Source: CALAZP01 sp964410725
Lineage (GTDB): Bacteria; Bacteroidota; Bacteroidia; Chitinophagales; Saprospiraceae
NCBI GenBank assembly: GCA_964410725.1
Contig: CAYPID010000016.1
Coordinates: 1 to 46,780 of the forward strand
DNA: 46,780 nucleotides
Direction: 5' to 3'
Made by a program: the position numbers and the translations under genes. Position 1 is the stretch's first letter, and the number at the start of each line of letters is the position of its first letter. Below are positions 1-8,761 of this stretch, piece after piece. The notes below the pieces were generated by a model, which was given only the letters and a program-made list of their open reading frames with translations, made no database searches and had not been told where the DNA came from.

Positions 1-64
<64 letters not shown>

Positions 65-71
65 CTAAAAA

Positions 72-108
72 AAAACGGTTATACTATTATATAGTTAACC
101 GTTTTTTT
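72..108 (+). terminator. intrinsic terminator after tRNA-Met
   Basis: A long hairpin: AAAACGGTTA pairs with TAACCGTTTT, and the inside continues with ACTAT/ATAGT around a TAT loop, with one bulged T. A run of T follows the 3' arm. It starts 8 bp after the tRNA end, so it most likely terminates the tRNA transcript. Confidence 0.8.
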
Positions 109-118
109 ATTTTTGAAT

Positions 119-520
119 ATGGCTAAATCATGGAGAGAGAAATTTTTTTCAAAAAAAAATTTTGAAATAAAGACTATTCAAAAGAATTTTTGGGGTCATG
201 TTGCTGGTTCGAAAATGTTAATACCCACACCTTTAATTATTCAAGAATACATCAATCATATTGAATCAGGTAATATTTCAGAAGTTGAAACTATGAGAAA
301 TGACTTGGCAATTGAATATGGTGCAGATTTTACTTGCCCAATGACTACTGGAATTTTTTTGAGAATAGTGGCTGAATATAATTATGAAAATTTGAGCAAG
401 AAGGGAACTGAAATATCTCCATTCTGGAGAATAATAGACCCCAATAGTAGACTTTCTGATAGACTCTCATTTGATAAAAAAATTATTATAAATAAAAGAA
501 ATGAAGAAATTCAATGTTAA
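119..520 (+). CDS. MGMT-like DNA-binding-domain protein (no alkyl-acceptor cysteine motif)
   Basis: A 133-residue protein from the ATG at 119; the in-frame TTG two codons upstream is a less likely start. It begins MAKSWREKFF and carries the stretch TCPMTTGIFLRIVAEYNY and later PFWRIIDPNSRL. This is the pattern I know from short bacterial MGMT family proteins, which keep the winged-helix DNA-binding fold of O6-alkylguanine-DNA alkyltransferase. The alkyltransferase active-site PCHR motif is not there, so direct dealkylation is unlikely and a DNA-binding or damage-recognition role is inferred. The length fits the family. It sits alone between two hairpins, very AT-rich, 11 bp after the tRNA terminator, so it probably has its own transcript. 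Confidence 0.7.
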   Translation: MAKSWREKFFSKKNFEIKTIQKNFWGHVAGSKMLIPTPLIIQEYINHIESGNISEVETMRNDLAIEYGADFTCPMTTGIFLRIVAEYNYENLSKKGTEISPFWRIIDPNSRLSDRLSFDKKIIINKRNEEIQC

Positions 521-621
521 TTCAAATTACTTTGAATAAAACATATAGATATCATTGTCAGCTCAAAATCTCTGGGTGTAAAAATGTTCGATATTTCCAA
601 TGAGTTATCTACAAAGTCAGG

Positions 622-655
622 AAAACGGTTATACTACTACGGTATAGCCGTTTTT
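622..655 (+). terminator. terminator-like hairpin, near-copy of the tRNA terminator
   Basis: AAAACGG...CCGTTTT with an inner TTATAC/GTATAG stem (one G-T pair) and a following T-run. The left arm repeats that of the hairpin at 72-108. It lies about 100 bp after the MGMT-like gene and probably ends its transcript. Confidence 0.6.
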
Positions 656-851
656 AGTTTATGTCTTTGGATAAATGTCGATTATAATTTATTTAAATCC
701 CTTACATTTTCCTTACCTCGATAAAAGGCAAGATCAATAATCTAAATACTTCACCATTCCAAACTCCTTATTTACAAGGAATTAACTAAAATCCTTTTTC
801 GGTTGAAACACAATGTTTTTTTGTTAAAAGGAATTTTTTTAAGATGATGAG
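656..851. other. intergenic stretch, one weak hairpin
   Basis: No gene is visible. An imperfect stem (AAAATCCTTTT at 788-798 against AAAAGGAATTTT at 836-847, long loop) could be a terminator for whatever once ran leftwards from the decayed reading frame at 852-1108. The rest is AT-rich sequence without recognisable signals. Confidence 0.3.
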
Positions 852-1108
852 TTATGTTTTTTCAAGTGTTTTTGTCCTAGTTGACATAAAATTTGTTGTA
901 ATTAATTCATCGCTTTTGGACAACTCTTCCGATATTTTTCTAATAGCATCACCTTTACAGATATAAGCTTTTTTTGGCCTCCAGCTTTATCCAATGCTGA
1001 AGTTACAGGACCGTTGTACCTGTAGGACCTATCTAAAATGAATGAGATAATTAAAACGCAATCATTACTTTCGTAATAAAAGTAATAATCATTATCTTTA
1101 CTATCAAA
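852..1108 (-). pseudogene. possible decayed reading frame of unknown family
   Basis: Read on the minus strand, one frame from about 1108 stays open and gives protein-like sequence around DRSYRYNGPVTSALDKAGG; about 20 codons further a second frame continues with YICKGDAIRKISEELSKSD and ends at the stop at 852. Joining them needs one frame change near 965-985. There is no start codon at the front. I do not recognise the family. It could be a gene remnant or chance; the upstream third overlaps the promoter region of the reductase at 1130. Confidence 0.25.
1064..1086. promoter_or_regulatory. perfect inverted repeat upstream of the reductase, candidate operator
   Basis: ATTACTTT (1064-1071) and AAAGTAAT (1079-1086) are exact reverse complements separated by 7 bp, centred about 55 bp before the start codon at 1130. 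The size and spacing fit the binding site of a small dimeric winged-helix or TetR-type repressor; which regulator binds is not known from this window. Confidence 0.5.
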
Positions 1109-1129
1109 TTAAGTGTAATAATAAATCGT

Positions 1130-2158
1130 ATGAGCAAAAAGGTATTATTGACAGGAATTTCAGGTTATATAGGAAATCACTGTGCAGCGGAATTAATAAA
1201 AAATGGATATTCAGTCCGGGGATCGGTTAGAAGTTTGTCTAAATCTCAAAAGGTTATAGACGCAATCAAAAAAGAAGTCGATCCAAAAGATAAAATAGAA
1301 TTTTGTGAGCTGGACTTATTAAGCGATGTTGGTTGGGATGATGCCATGAAGGGCTGTGATTTTGTAATGCACGTAGCCTCTCCGTTTATCAATAAAGAGC
1401 CGAAAGACGAAAATGAATTAATACGACCTGCAGTCGACGGAACAATGAGAGCTTTAAATGCTGCTAAAAAAGCTGGAATTAAAAGGGTTGTTTTAACCTC
1501 ATCGATGGTTTCAATGTTAGGAGATGCTGACAAATCTATTAAAGTCAATTCGAAATCATGGACAAACGTAAGCGCTAAAAATGTTTCTACATATGCAAAA
1601 AGTAAAACCTTGGCAGAGCAGGCTGCTTGGGACTATATTAATGCTCAAACTGATGCTTCACCAATGGAGCTTTCTGTGGTGAATCCGGGACCTGTTTTTG
1701 GCCCAACTCTTTCGGGTGATTTATCAGGCGCTTCAATGGGTATGTTTAAGCAAATGATATTAGGAAAAATGCCAATGGTTCCTCAAGCTGCAATTAATAT
1801 GTCTGATGTTCGAGATATTGCTAAAATACATGTCCTTGCGCTTGAAAATGAAAAGGCAAGTGGAAAAAGATTTATTGTTACAACTGAAAAACCTTACGCT
1901 TTTCAGGAATTAGCCAAAATACTTAAATCAAATGGTTATGATAAGGTAAGTACAAGATTGGCTCCCAACTTTTTACTAAATTTTATAGGAAATTTTGATA
2001 GAGAAGTAAAAAGTATGAAATCTTTTATTGGAAAAACATACCATGGCGATGTATCCTTAACTATGAAAACATTTGATTGGAATCCCATACCTTTTGAAAA
2101 GACAGTTTTGGATACTGCGAAATCAATTGAACCCTATATTAACAAGATTGATCACTAA
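1130..2158 (+). CDS. NAD(P)-dependent extended SDR reductase (dihydroflavonol-reductase-like)
   Basis: A 342-residue cytosolic Rossmann-fold oxidoreductase. The N-terminal nucleotide-binding motif is TGISGYIG (residues 8-15), HVASPF follows near 80, and the catalytic pair YAKSK lies near residue 155 after the usual SS of LTSSMV. This matches the aldehyde/dihydroflavonol 4-reductase branch of the NAD-dependent epimerase/dehydratase family; likely substrates are aldehydes or ketones, but none can be named. The ATG at 1130 gives the full motif spacing and a normal family length. The gene is alone, preceded by a perfect palindrome (1064-1086), suggesting stress-type repression control, and followed by a hairpin near 2275-2310. 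Confidence 0.85.
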   Translation: MSKKVLLTGISGYIGNHCAAELIKNGYSVRGSVRSLSKSQKVIDAIKKEVDPKDKIEFCELDLLSDVGWDDAMKGCDFVMHVASPFINKEPKDENELIRPAVDGTMRALNAAKKAGIKRVVLTSSMVSMLGDADKSIKVNSKSWTNVSAKNVSTYAKSKTLAEQAAWDYINAQTDASPMELSVVNPGPVFGPTLSGDLSGASMGMFKQMILGKMPMVPQAAINMSDVRDIAKIHVLALENEKASGKRFIVTTEKPYAFQELAKILKSNGYDKVSTRLAPNFLLNFIGNFDREVKSMKSFIGKTYHGDVSLTMKTFDWNPIPFEKTVLDTAKSIEPYINKIDH

Positions 2159-2274
2159 AGGAATTTAAATAGTCATTAACTACATCTTGTAAAAAAATCA
2201 CATTCAATGTGATTAAAAAATATCTAGGGAAAAAAATAATATTGATTTTCTTAAAGGGTTATCATTTAAGCACA

Positions 2275-2310
2275 AAAATGGGCTATACTTTCATATAATA
2301 GCCGATTTTC
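2275..2310 (+). terminator. terminator-like hairpin after the reductase
   Basis: AAAAT-g-GGCTAT pairs with ATAGCC-g-ATTTT around a loop of about 12 bases, followed by a T-rich tract. It lies 117 bp after the reductase stop. The GGCTAT/ATAGCC core resembles the hairpin at 622-655. The remaining part of 2159-2555 shows no gene. Confidence 0.45.
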
Positions 2311-2555
2311 ACTTTTAATAAGGATGGTTAAATATAGGAAGGATAAACATCTTTGTTCGAGGTGTGAGAATTTAAAATTACCTGATTCAACCTCTATATT
2401 TTACAAAATAAATTAAGATTTATTCAATACCAATACTCTGTTTTCTGATGATTAAACTTTTTGAAAAAATGCATTTGTAATACAAAATCTTTATTCAAAC
2501 TAAAGATTCCCAAACTATTACATTACTTTTTACCAGAAAGTATTATTTTTTTTAA

Positions 2556-3754
2556 ATGAGGTATAAATTGAAAACTATTGTTTTAAGGACTTTCCTACTT
2601 TTTCCGCTCCTTTCTATCAATGCTTTTCCTGAGTATAAGGATTCTAATTTTTATAATACCGTTAGTTTTCATCCTGAATACCAATATAAGATACTAGACC
2701 AAAATCAAAATTTAAGAAAATTAAACCTATTACTTTCTGAGAAAAAAAAGGGTAAAATCAAAGAAAATCAGCTGATTATTGGAACTTCGCTGATTACGCT
2801 TTTAGATTATCAAAAATCAAATGTAGAATCAAAATTTGGTTATTTAATGAGGCATCCTACTGCGAATAACCAAATAGGAAAAGAAGTAAGTGAGGCAGTT
2901 ATTCATTCTTTTCAAATGTCAGTTAGTGGATTAATCAATAAATGGATAACTACGTATGCGGAATTTTTATACAATCCTCAACAAAGTTTTGGCTCTGGTA
3001 CCATTGTTGATTTAAATCGCAATCAAATTCAGATAAGAAGAGCATTTGTAATTTTTGGAAATTTAAATGAGTCTTCTTTCTATGAATCCATTCACTAATT
3101 CTACTATGTGGCATGCCTTTGGTGGTTTGAGTTATGGTGCTCAATTTCGAGCTATGCACGTTCCTGTTGGAGCTGGTACAAATATTCCATCAAAACTCAA
3201 TAATTTAGTTGCGGATATCAATTATTCTGGGAATATTTCGGAATTCTAAAATTTAACTTAGGTGCTTCCTATTTAAAAGGGAGTGCCTATTGCCAAGGAT
3301 TTCCAGTTTTCCATTTTATAACATGTGACACCAACAATCCAGCATATACTTTTTATGGAAATCTCAATTTTAAAGAACGGTTGATTTTCATGGCATCTTT
3401 TGCCAAAACTATTTACGAGTGGCCGGGAACATTTAACCCAACTCCTCCTTAAGATCTATTTGATGCTTCTAAAGTACATTCTGTAAGTTTTGGAGGTAAG
3501 TATGATTTGAATACGGGAAGCAAAATAAAGCACACCCTTTCATTTGAGTTTTCAAATTTTGTAGCTGGCTCAGATGGGGCGCCATGGGAATGGTTACGAA
3601 AATATTTCTTGAGCCTATTAAAACAGAGGGTTATGCGCCTTTAAATTTTATAAGCAGAAGTGCAGATTTTGATCCTTTTCCCCCGGGTACTACTCATAGT
3701 GATAGAGATGCTCAAAGTTTTGGAATAGTTTTAGGAAGTCAAATTTCACTTTAA
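2556..3754 (+). pseudogene. broken outer-membrane porin-like gene
   Basis: The reading frame starts with a signal-peptide-like segment (MRYKLKTIVLRTFLLFPLLS) and goes on as beta-barrel-like sequence, but the frame changes three times: frame of 2556 to about 3070, then NPFTNSTMWHAFGGLSYGAQF to 3249 in the next frame, then KFNLGASYLKGSAYCQGF back in the first frame to a nonsense codon at 3450-3452 (read past to about 3600), and finally PIKTEGYAPLNFISRS to the stop at 3752-3754. The end LGSQISL is a typical barrel terminus. Similar segments occur in LbtU-type siderophore porins as I remember them. Short pieces also seem missing between blocks. It stands 105 bp before the peptidase operon and is surely non-functional as one protein. 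Confidence 0.7.
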
Positions 3755-3858
3755 GAATTTGTTTGGAAAAAAAGGGGTTTTATCATCCTATTGATGAAAA
3801 CAATTTGGTAAATTAATCCGGATTTAAAGATTTAGTTAATGGATTTAAACCAAGCCCT

Positions 3859-4980
3859 ATGGATGTTAGAAGGCGAAATCTTTTGGGAATGATTTCTCTT
3901 GGAGCATTAGTTCCGTCAGCATTTTCAAAATACCTTTTCCAATCATTCCAATACCATCCATCAGAATTGGACAATATCAATTTTGATGCGGAAAAGCTTT
4001 ATGAGAAATCAATAGTTATTGATGGACTTATCATTTCAAGAGGTTGGGATGAAGATTCGTTTGGAGCGCTGGAAGCTTCTGGATATACGGGTTTTAGTAC
4101 TTCCCTTATGTCCAGTAATTATAGCGTAGCTTTAGAATCATTGGCAAACTGGCAAAGGAGGATTAATGTACATTCTGATAAATTAATATTAGCAACTTCA
4201 GCAAACGACTTTATAAATGCTAAAAAAGCAAAAAAGGTAGGAGTGCTATTAGGTTTCCAAAATGCTACCATGATTGAGGATAAAATAGATAATTTAAATG
4301 GGCTTTATGAAGCTGGAACCCGATGGATACAACTGACTTATAATGAGCGCAATCTTTTGGGGGATGGATGCACAGAGCGAACCAATGCCGGTCTTTCTGA
4401 TTTTGGTTTGGAGGCAGTGGAGAAAATGAATGAACTGGGGATCATCATTGATGTTTCGCATTGTGGTCGTCAAACTACAGATGATGCAATACGATTCAGC
4501 AAAACTGCTATTTCAATCAACCATAGTATGTGTGAGGCACTACATAGAAATCATCCAAGAGCGAAAACTGATCAACAAATTAAATCAATGGCAAAAAAGG
4601 GAGGGGTCATGGGTATTATAAGTTTGGGGTATATGATTGGACCCAATTTAGGAAGTGATACTACATTCTCTACCTATTTAGACCATATTGAGCATGCTGT
4701 AAATATTGGAGGTATAGATCATGTTGGATTAGCTGCAGATTTTGCTATTGAAGGCCTTGAAGCTAATGGAGCTACGAGAGAAAATTGGTATTTACCAAGA
4801 TTAACTAGATTTAAACCATCCTATAAGGTCCAATGGCCTCCTTGGATTCCCGAACTAGATTCTCCACATCGGTATAAATACGTGGCACAAGGATTAGAAA
4901 AAAGAGGATATAAAGGTGCTGAGATTGAAAAAATATTAGGTTTGAATTGGCTTAGATTGTATAGAGATATTTTTGGATAA
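3859..4980 (+). CDS. membrane dipeptidase-like protein (peptidase M19 family), Tat-type signal
   Basis: A 373-residue protein starting with RRRNLL and a hydrophobic stretch, a Tat-like export signal. The body is the M19 renal-dipeptidase TIM barrel: TRWIQLTYNERNLLGDGC, LSDFGLEAVEKMNELGI, IDVSHCG, INHSMCEALHRNHPRAKTD and GIDHVGLAADF are in family order. The first metal motif, normally DGHND, reads DGLIIS, and the bridging glutamate position reads GFQNA, so two canonical zinc-ligand sites are altered while both later histidines (SHCG, INHS) remain. I recall an M19 subfamily with this same pattern, so it is probably lineage-specific chemistry rather than decay. First gene of a probable six-gene operon; FG-GAP protein follows after 18 bp. 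Confidence 0.8.
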   Translation: MDVRRRNLLGMISLGALVPSAFSKYLFQSFQYHPSELDNINFDAEKLYEKSIVIDGLIISRGWDEDSFGALEASGYTGFSTSLMSSNYSVALESLANWQRRINVHSDKLILATSANDFINAKKAKKVGVLLGFQNATMIEDKIDNLNGLYEAGTRWIQLTYNERNLLGDGCTERTNAGLSDFGLEAVEKMNELGIIIDVSHCGRQTTDDAIRFSKTAISINHSMCEALHRNHPRAKTDQQIKSMAKKGGVMGIISLGYMIGPNLGSDTTFSTYLDHIEHAVNIGGIDHVGLAADFAIEGLEANGATRENWYLPRLTRFKPSYKVQWPPWIPELDSPHRYKYVAQGLEKRGYKGAEIEKILGLNWLRLYRDIFG

Positions 4981-4998
4981 TCTATCTAAAATTTCATT

Positions 4999-6120
4999 AT
5001 GGATAGCAAATTTATTTTAGTATTGATTGCTTTGGGGGGGGGATATTTAAATCTTTTTGGTCAGGCTATTGAATTTTTGAATAACCAAAGGCTTATTTTG
5101 GGAACCTATGTGGAAAGGACTGCTTCCATTGGTATTGGTGATTTGGATGGAGACACTGATTTGGATATCGTGGTAGCCAATGGAAGACATTGGCCAGGTC
5201 AGAATAGGATCCTCTTCAATAATGGGAGGGGAATTTTTACTGTTTCGACAGCATTGGGAGAGGAAGAGGAGACCAGTTATTCTGCTGAATTGGCTGACTT
5301 TGATAATGATGGGGATTTAGATATTGCTGTTGGAAATGATATGGCACCAAATTATTTATTCTTTAACGATGGTTTTGGAAAACTGACCAAAGGAAACTCA
5401 TTTGGTAATCTGTATGCGCCTACCCGGAATATTGTAGTATCGGATATTGATGGCGACGGAGATGAGGATATTCTAATTACTAACCGAGGTGCTGAAAATG
5501 AAATTTGCCTCAATGATGGAAATGGAGTTTTTCCGGTATGCAGAGGTTTTGGATCAAAAAGAGATGCGACCATTGATGTTGAAGTAGCAGATATGAATAA
5601 AGATGGATTTAAAGACTTGATATTGGCCAATAGAGATGGTCAACAAAACTTTGTTTATCTCAATGACGGTCAATTAAATTTTAAAAATAGGATACCGTTT
5701 GGAACCGGAGAAGACCATACTCGTGCTGTTGGTATTGCCGATTTGAATAAAGATGGTTTTTTAGATATCATCACTGCAAATATAGGAGCGGAGAATGTTG
5801 TCTATTTTGGTGATGAGGTGATGAGTTTTCGAAATAAAATTGTTTTTGATGATTCACATGAGGATACCTATTGTGTTTCGCTAGCTGATTTTGATAATGA
5901 TGGGTGGCTAGATATTGTAATTGGAAATTCAAGCGCTCCAAATTTTGTTTATTTAAACAGGAATGAGGCTCGAGAGTGGTTTAAAATTAAATTAAAAGAC
6001 GTTAACTTCACAACTTACGATATTACCGTTGGTGATTTAAATGGAGACGGTAGAGTTGATATTATTGAAAGTAACAGTGATGAACGAAATATATACTACT
6101 TTAATATCCTTAAGGAATAG
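4999..6120 (+). CDS. secreted FG-GAP/VCBS repeat protein
   Basis: A 373-residue exported protein with an N-terminal hydrophobic signal (FILVLIALGGGYLNLFGQA). Seven calcium-loop repeats are visible at near-regular spacing of about 45-55 residues: DLDGDTDLDIVVANG, DFDNDGDLDIAVGND, DIDGDGDEDILITN, DMNKDGFKDLILAN, DLNKDGFLDIITAN, DFDNDGWLDIVIGN and DLNGDGRVDIIESN. Such repeats build an integrin-alpha-like beta-propeller that binds Ca2+. No C-terminal T9SS domain is seen. It is placed between the M19 dipeptidase and an amidohydrolase whose start codon lies inside its 3' end, so co-translation is likely. Function beyond extracellular or periplasmic binding is unknown. Confidence 0.85.
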   Translation: MDSKFILVLIALGGGYLNLFGQAIEFLNNQRLILGTYVERTASIGIGDLDGDTDLDIVVANGRHWPGQNRILFNNGRGIFTVSTALGEEEETSYSAELADFDNDGDLDIAVGNDMAPNYLFFNDGFGKLTKGNSFGNLYAPTRNIVVSDIDGDGDEDILITNRGAENEICLNDGNGVFPVCRGFGSKRDATIDVEVADMNKDGFKDLILANRDGQQNFVYLNDGQLNFKNRIPFGTGEDHTRAVGIADLNKDGFLDIITANIGAENVVYFGDEVMSFRNKIVFDDSHEDTYCVSLADFDNDGWLDIVIGNSSAPNFVYLNRNEAREWFKIKLKDVNFTTYDITVGDLNGDGRVDIIESNSDERNIYYFNILKE

Positions 6121-8167
6121 AATAGGGAGAAAGGGTCAAATAATCTCTTTCGGATGCTTGCTAATTGGATTGATTCCTATGTTTTATACCATATGGAATC
6201 CAGTCGAGTTAAAAACTGATGAGGAGGAAGGAACTTTTTTGATATACAGAAGACAATCATTAATTGGGGAGGAATCTTTTTCCATTTCAAAACAGGGCAA
6301 TGAAACGGTTGTTTGGTCCTTGCAAGGAGAAAATGAACGTGGAAGAATATCTGGCATTCAAGCCATATTAAGATTAAATGAAGATTTAACTCCCGTTTTT
6401 TATGAAAATAAAAGAATATCGAATTCCGATACGGTAACTCAATTAAAAATATTTTCAAAGGATCAACTACTCTCCGTTCAAGAAATCAATCAACAGGAAT
6501 TAAATACTCAAATACCTGAACTATTTTTTCCTGTGCATAGCAATATTCCTGCTGCGATAGAATTGATGCTTTATCAGTATTATTTTGAAAAGGGAAAACC
6601 AAAAAATATAAAGACCTTCCCCAGAGGAGAAGTCAACATTCGTCAATCTGGAACAGATAGTATTCAATTGGATGGGAAAATGGAAATTCTCAAACGGTTT
6701 GTCGTTGAGGGTATTAATTGGGGAGGAAGAACTGTTTGGCTCAACCAGTCCAATGAATTGGTAGCTATTGTTAAGGCTAATACTCAAATTAGAGAAGTTA
6801 TTAGAAAGGGTTACGAACACGCTCTGCCTGTTTTCGTAAAAGGAAATATTAAGGAGCAAATGGCGGCCTTAAAACAATACACCATATCTAATAAAAGCGA
6901 ATTACCGAAATACACCGCTTTAGTGGGTGGAGATTTGGTAGACGGATTAAAGGACACTACCATGCGCAATATGACGATTTTAATTGAAAAAGATAAGATT
7001 GCGCAAATAGGGAAACAATCGGATGTAGAAATTCCTAAAGAAGCTAGGATAATTGATGTCACTGGTAAAACATTAATTCCTGGATTATGGGATATGCACG
7101 CCCATTCGAATCAAGTCCAGTGGGCTCCTGCCTATTTAGCAGGTGGGATTACAACTATCAGGGATAATGGAAATGAGTTGGAGTTTGCCACTACCTTTAG
7201 AGATGAAATTCAAAAAAATGGAGCATTAGGACCGGATATTTTACTTGCAGGTATGGTTGATGGAGCCGGAATAAAAGGAAATGGAATCATTAGGGCCCGA
7301 AGTGTACAAGAAGGTTTAGAGGTGGTGGATAAATACTATAAAAATGGGTATCATCAAATTAAGATTTACAACTCTATTGAACCCGAAATTTTAGAGGCTA
7401 TTTGCACTGCTGCCCATAAATTAGGCCTGACGGTCACGGGTCATGTTCCTTTAAAAGTGGGTAATGCTGTAACAGCTGTAAAAATGGGTATGGATCAATT
7501 CAGCCATTCTGGGTTATTTCTATCGGTTTTATTTCCTAATGAAACTATTGATGATATCGGCAGAGATTTTATGAATAATATGGAAGTGAGTCAGGAAAAA
7601 ATTGACAGTTCAATTGATTTTTTCTTGAGGCATAAAACAGTATTAGATCCAACTATAGGTCTTAAAGTAATTAGGGCCATTCCCAAAGGGAAAGCCATTG
7701 AGACCGTGGAGCCTGATGCGCACCGAATAGCTTATGAATTGTGGGAAGGAAAAAGATTTAGAACAGGTCTTACACTAAAACGTTCTGAAGAAGCTAAGAG
7801 GGGATATACAAAGGAGATGGCTATTATTGGTCAATATTACAGAGCGGGTATTCCAATAGTTGCAGGTACAGATAATGTTGTTCCTGTTTTTAGCTTATAT
7901 CTTGAAATGGAAACTTATCATAAATTGGGGGATTTGTCGCCATTTGAGGCCCTGAGAACAGCCACCATTATCCCAGCCACTGTAATGGGATTAAATGATG
8001 TAACGGGGACTCTTGAAATTGGAAAGGAGGCGGACATAGCCATTTTAGATCAAAACCCTTTGACAAATATTGAAAACATCAGGACGGTATCGGCGGTCCT
8101 TACCAATGGCAACTATTTCGAAAGTAATCCTTTGTGGATTGAGGCTGATTTTAAACCTAAAGATTAA
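6080..8167 (+). CDS. membrane-anchored amidohydrolase
   Basis: I choose the ATG at 6080 (695 residues), which overlaps the FG-GAP gene by 41 bp in another frame; an earlier in-frame ATG is at 6041. A transmembrane segment follows (IISFGCLLIGLIPMFYTIW). Residues about 45-265 form a poorly conserved N-terminal part; the C-terminal two thirds are an imidazolonepropionase-like amidohydrolase with the metal motif HAH at 340-342 (GLWDMHAHS), lysine in YHQIKIYNS near 428, TGHVP near 454, FSHSG and AGTDN near 597. It ends with the typical GTLEIGKEADIAIL barrel-closing strand. It probably hydrolyses a peptide- or amide-type bond in the periplasm; the exact substrate is not readable. Confidence 0.82.
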   Translation: MNEIYTTLISLRNRIGRKGQIISFGCLLIGLIPMFYTIWNPVELKTDEEEGTFLIYRRQSLIGEESFSISKQGNETVVWSLQGENERGRISGIQAILRLNEDLTPVFYENKRISNSDTVTQLKIFSKDQLLSVQEINQQELNTQIPELFFPVHSNIPAAIELMLYQYYFEKGKPKNIKTFPRGEVNIRQSGTDSIQLDGKMEILKRFVVEGINWGGRTVWLNQSNELVAIVKANTQIREVIRKGYEHALPVFVKGNIKEQMAALKQYTISNKSELPKYTALVGGDLVDGLKDTTMRNMTILIEKDKIAQIGKQSDVEIPKEARIIDVTGKTLIPGLWDMHAHSNQVQWAPAYLAGGITTIRDNGNELEFATTFRDEIQKNGALGPDILLAGMVDGAGIKGNGIIRARSVQEGLEVVDKYYKNGYHQIKIYNSIEPEILEAICTAAHKLGLTVTGHVPLKVGNAVTAVKMGMDQFSHSGLFLSVLFPNETIDDIGRDFMNNMEVSQEKIDSSIDFFLRHKTVLDPTIGLKVIRAIPKGKAIETVEPDAHRIAYELWEGKRFRTGLTLKRSEEAKRGYTKEMAIIGQYYRAGIPIVAGTDNVVPVFSLYLEMETYHKLGDLSPFEALRTATIIPATVMGLNDVTGTLEIGKEADIAILDQNPLTNIENIRTVSAVLTNGNYFESNPLWIEADFKPKD

Positions 8168-8187
8168 ACTAAATTTAATTCAAGTAA

Positions 8188-8748
8188 ATGAAATTTCATC
8201 TTACCATTAAGCTCTTTATTTTATGTTTTGTGGTGCTATTATCAGGCTGCAACAGCGAGAATGATAGTAATATTCTCTCTTCCGAGTATGATCCCGAAGC
8301 AATGCTTAAAGAATTGAAAATTGACCTACCCGATCCTCCCCAACCTGTGGCTAATTATGTAAATGGGGTGCAATCAGGTCCATTCATCTTCTTAGCTGGT
8401 AAAGGGCCTAAATATCCAGATGGATTTGAATTGAGAGGTAAATTAGGAAACAACATAACTATAGAAGAAGGATATGAGGGTGCACGGCAAACAGCCATAA
8501 ATCAATTGTCAGTACTTAAATCTATGTTGGGTAACCTGAACAGAGTTAAGCGAGTGGTTAAGGTATTGGGAATGGTTAATTGTACTCCTGATTTTAAAGA
8601 ACAACCTGAGGTAATTAATGGGTTTTCGGATTTAATGGTAGAGGTATTTGGAGAAAAGGGAAAGCATGCCCGAGCCGCTATTGGAGTGGCCTCCCTTCCC
8701 AGAGGACAGGCGGTTGAAATTGAAATGATTGTTGAAGTTTACGAATAA
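8188..8748 (+). CDS. RidA/YjgF family lipoprotein
   Basis: A 186-residue protein with a lipoprotein signal (LLSGC, Cys21), so it should be anchored in the membrane facing the periplasm, unusual for the mostly cytosolic Rid family. The Rid domain covers about 55-185: PVANYVNGVQSGPFIFLAG, KRVVKVLGMVNCTPDF, NGFSDLMVEVFGEKGKHAR and VEIEMIVEV. This corresponds to a Rid subgroup with KRVVK in place of the RidA arginine motif, so classical 2-aminoacrylate deaminase activity is doubtful. It lies 20 bp after the amidohydrolase and 13 bp before the rhodanese, in the same operon. Confidence 0.85.
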   Translation: MKFHLTIKLFILCFVVLLSGCNSENDSNILSSEYDPEAMLKELKIDLPDPPQPVANYVNGVQSGPFIFLAGKGPKYPDGFELRGKLGNNITIEEGYEGARQTAINQLSVLKSMLGNLNRVKRVVKVLGMVNCTPDFKEQPEVINGFSDLMVEVFGEKGKHARAAIGVASLPRGQAVEIEMIVEVYE

Positions 8749-8761
8749 ACTCAAAAAACAA

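Noticed and set aside
3067..3249. Separate small gene inside the porin region
   Set aside because: Its sequence continues the beta-barrel blocks of the frames before and after it, so it is a piece of the broken gene.
5352..5630. Antisense open frame in the FG-GAP gene
   Set aside because: Shadow of a repetitive coding gene with strong motif support on the plus strand.
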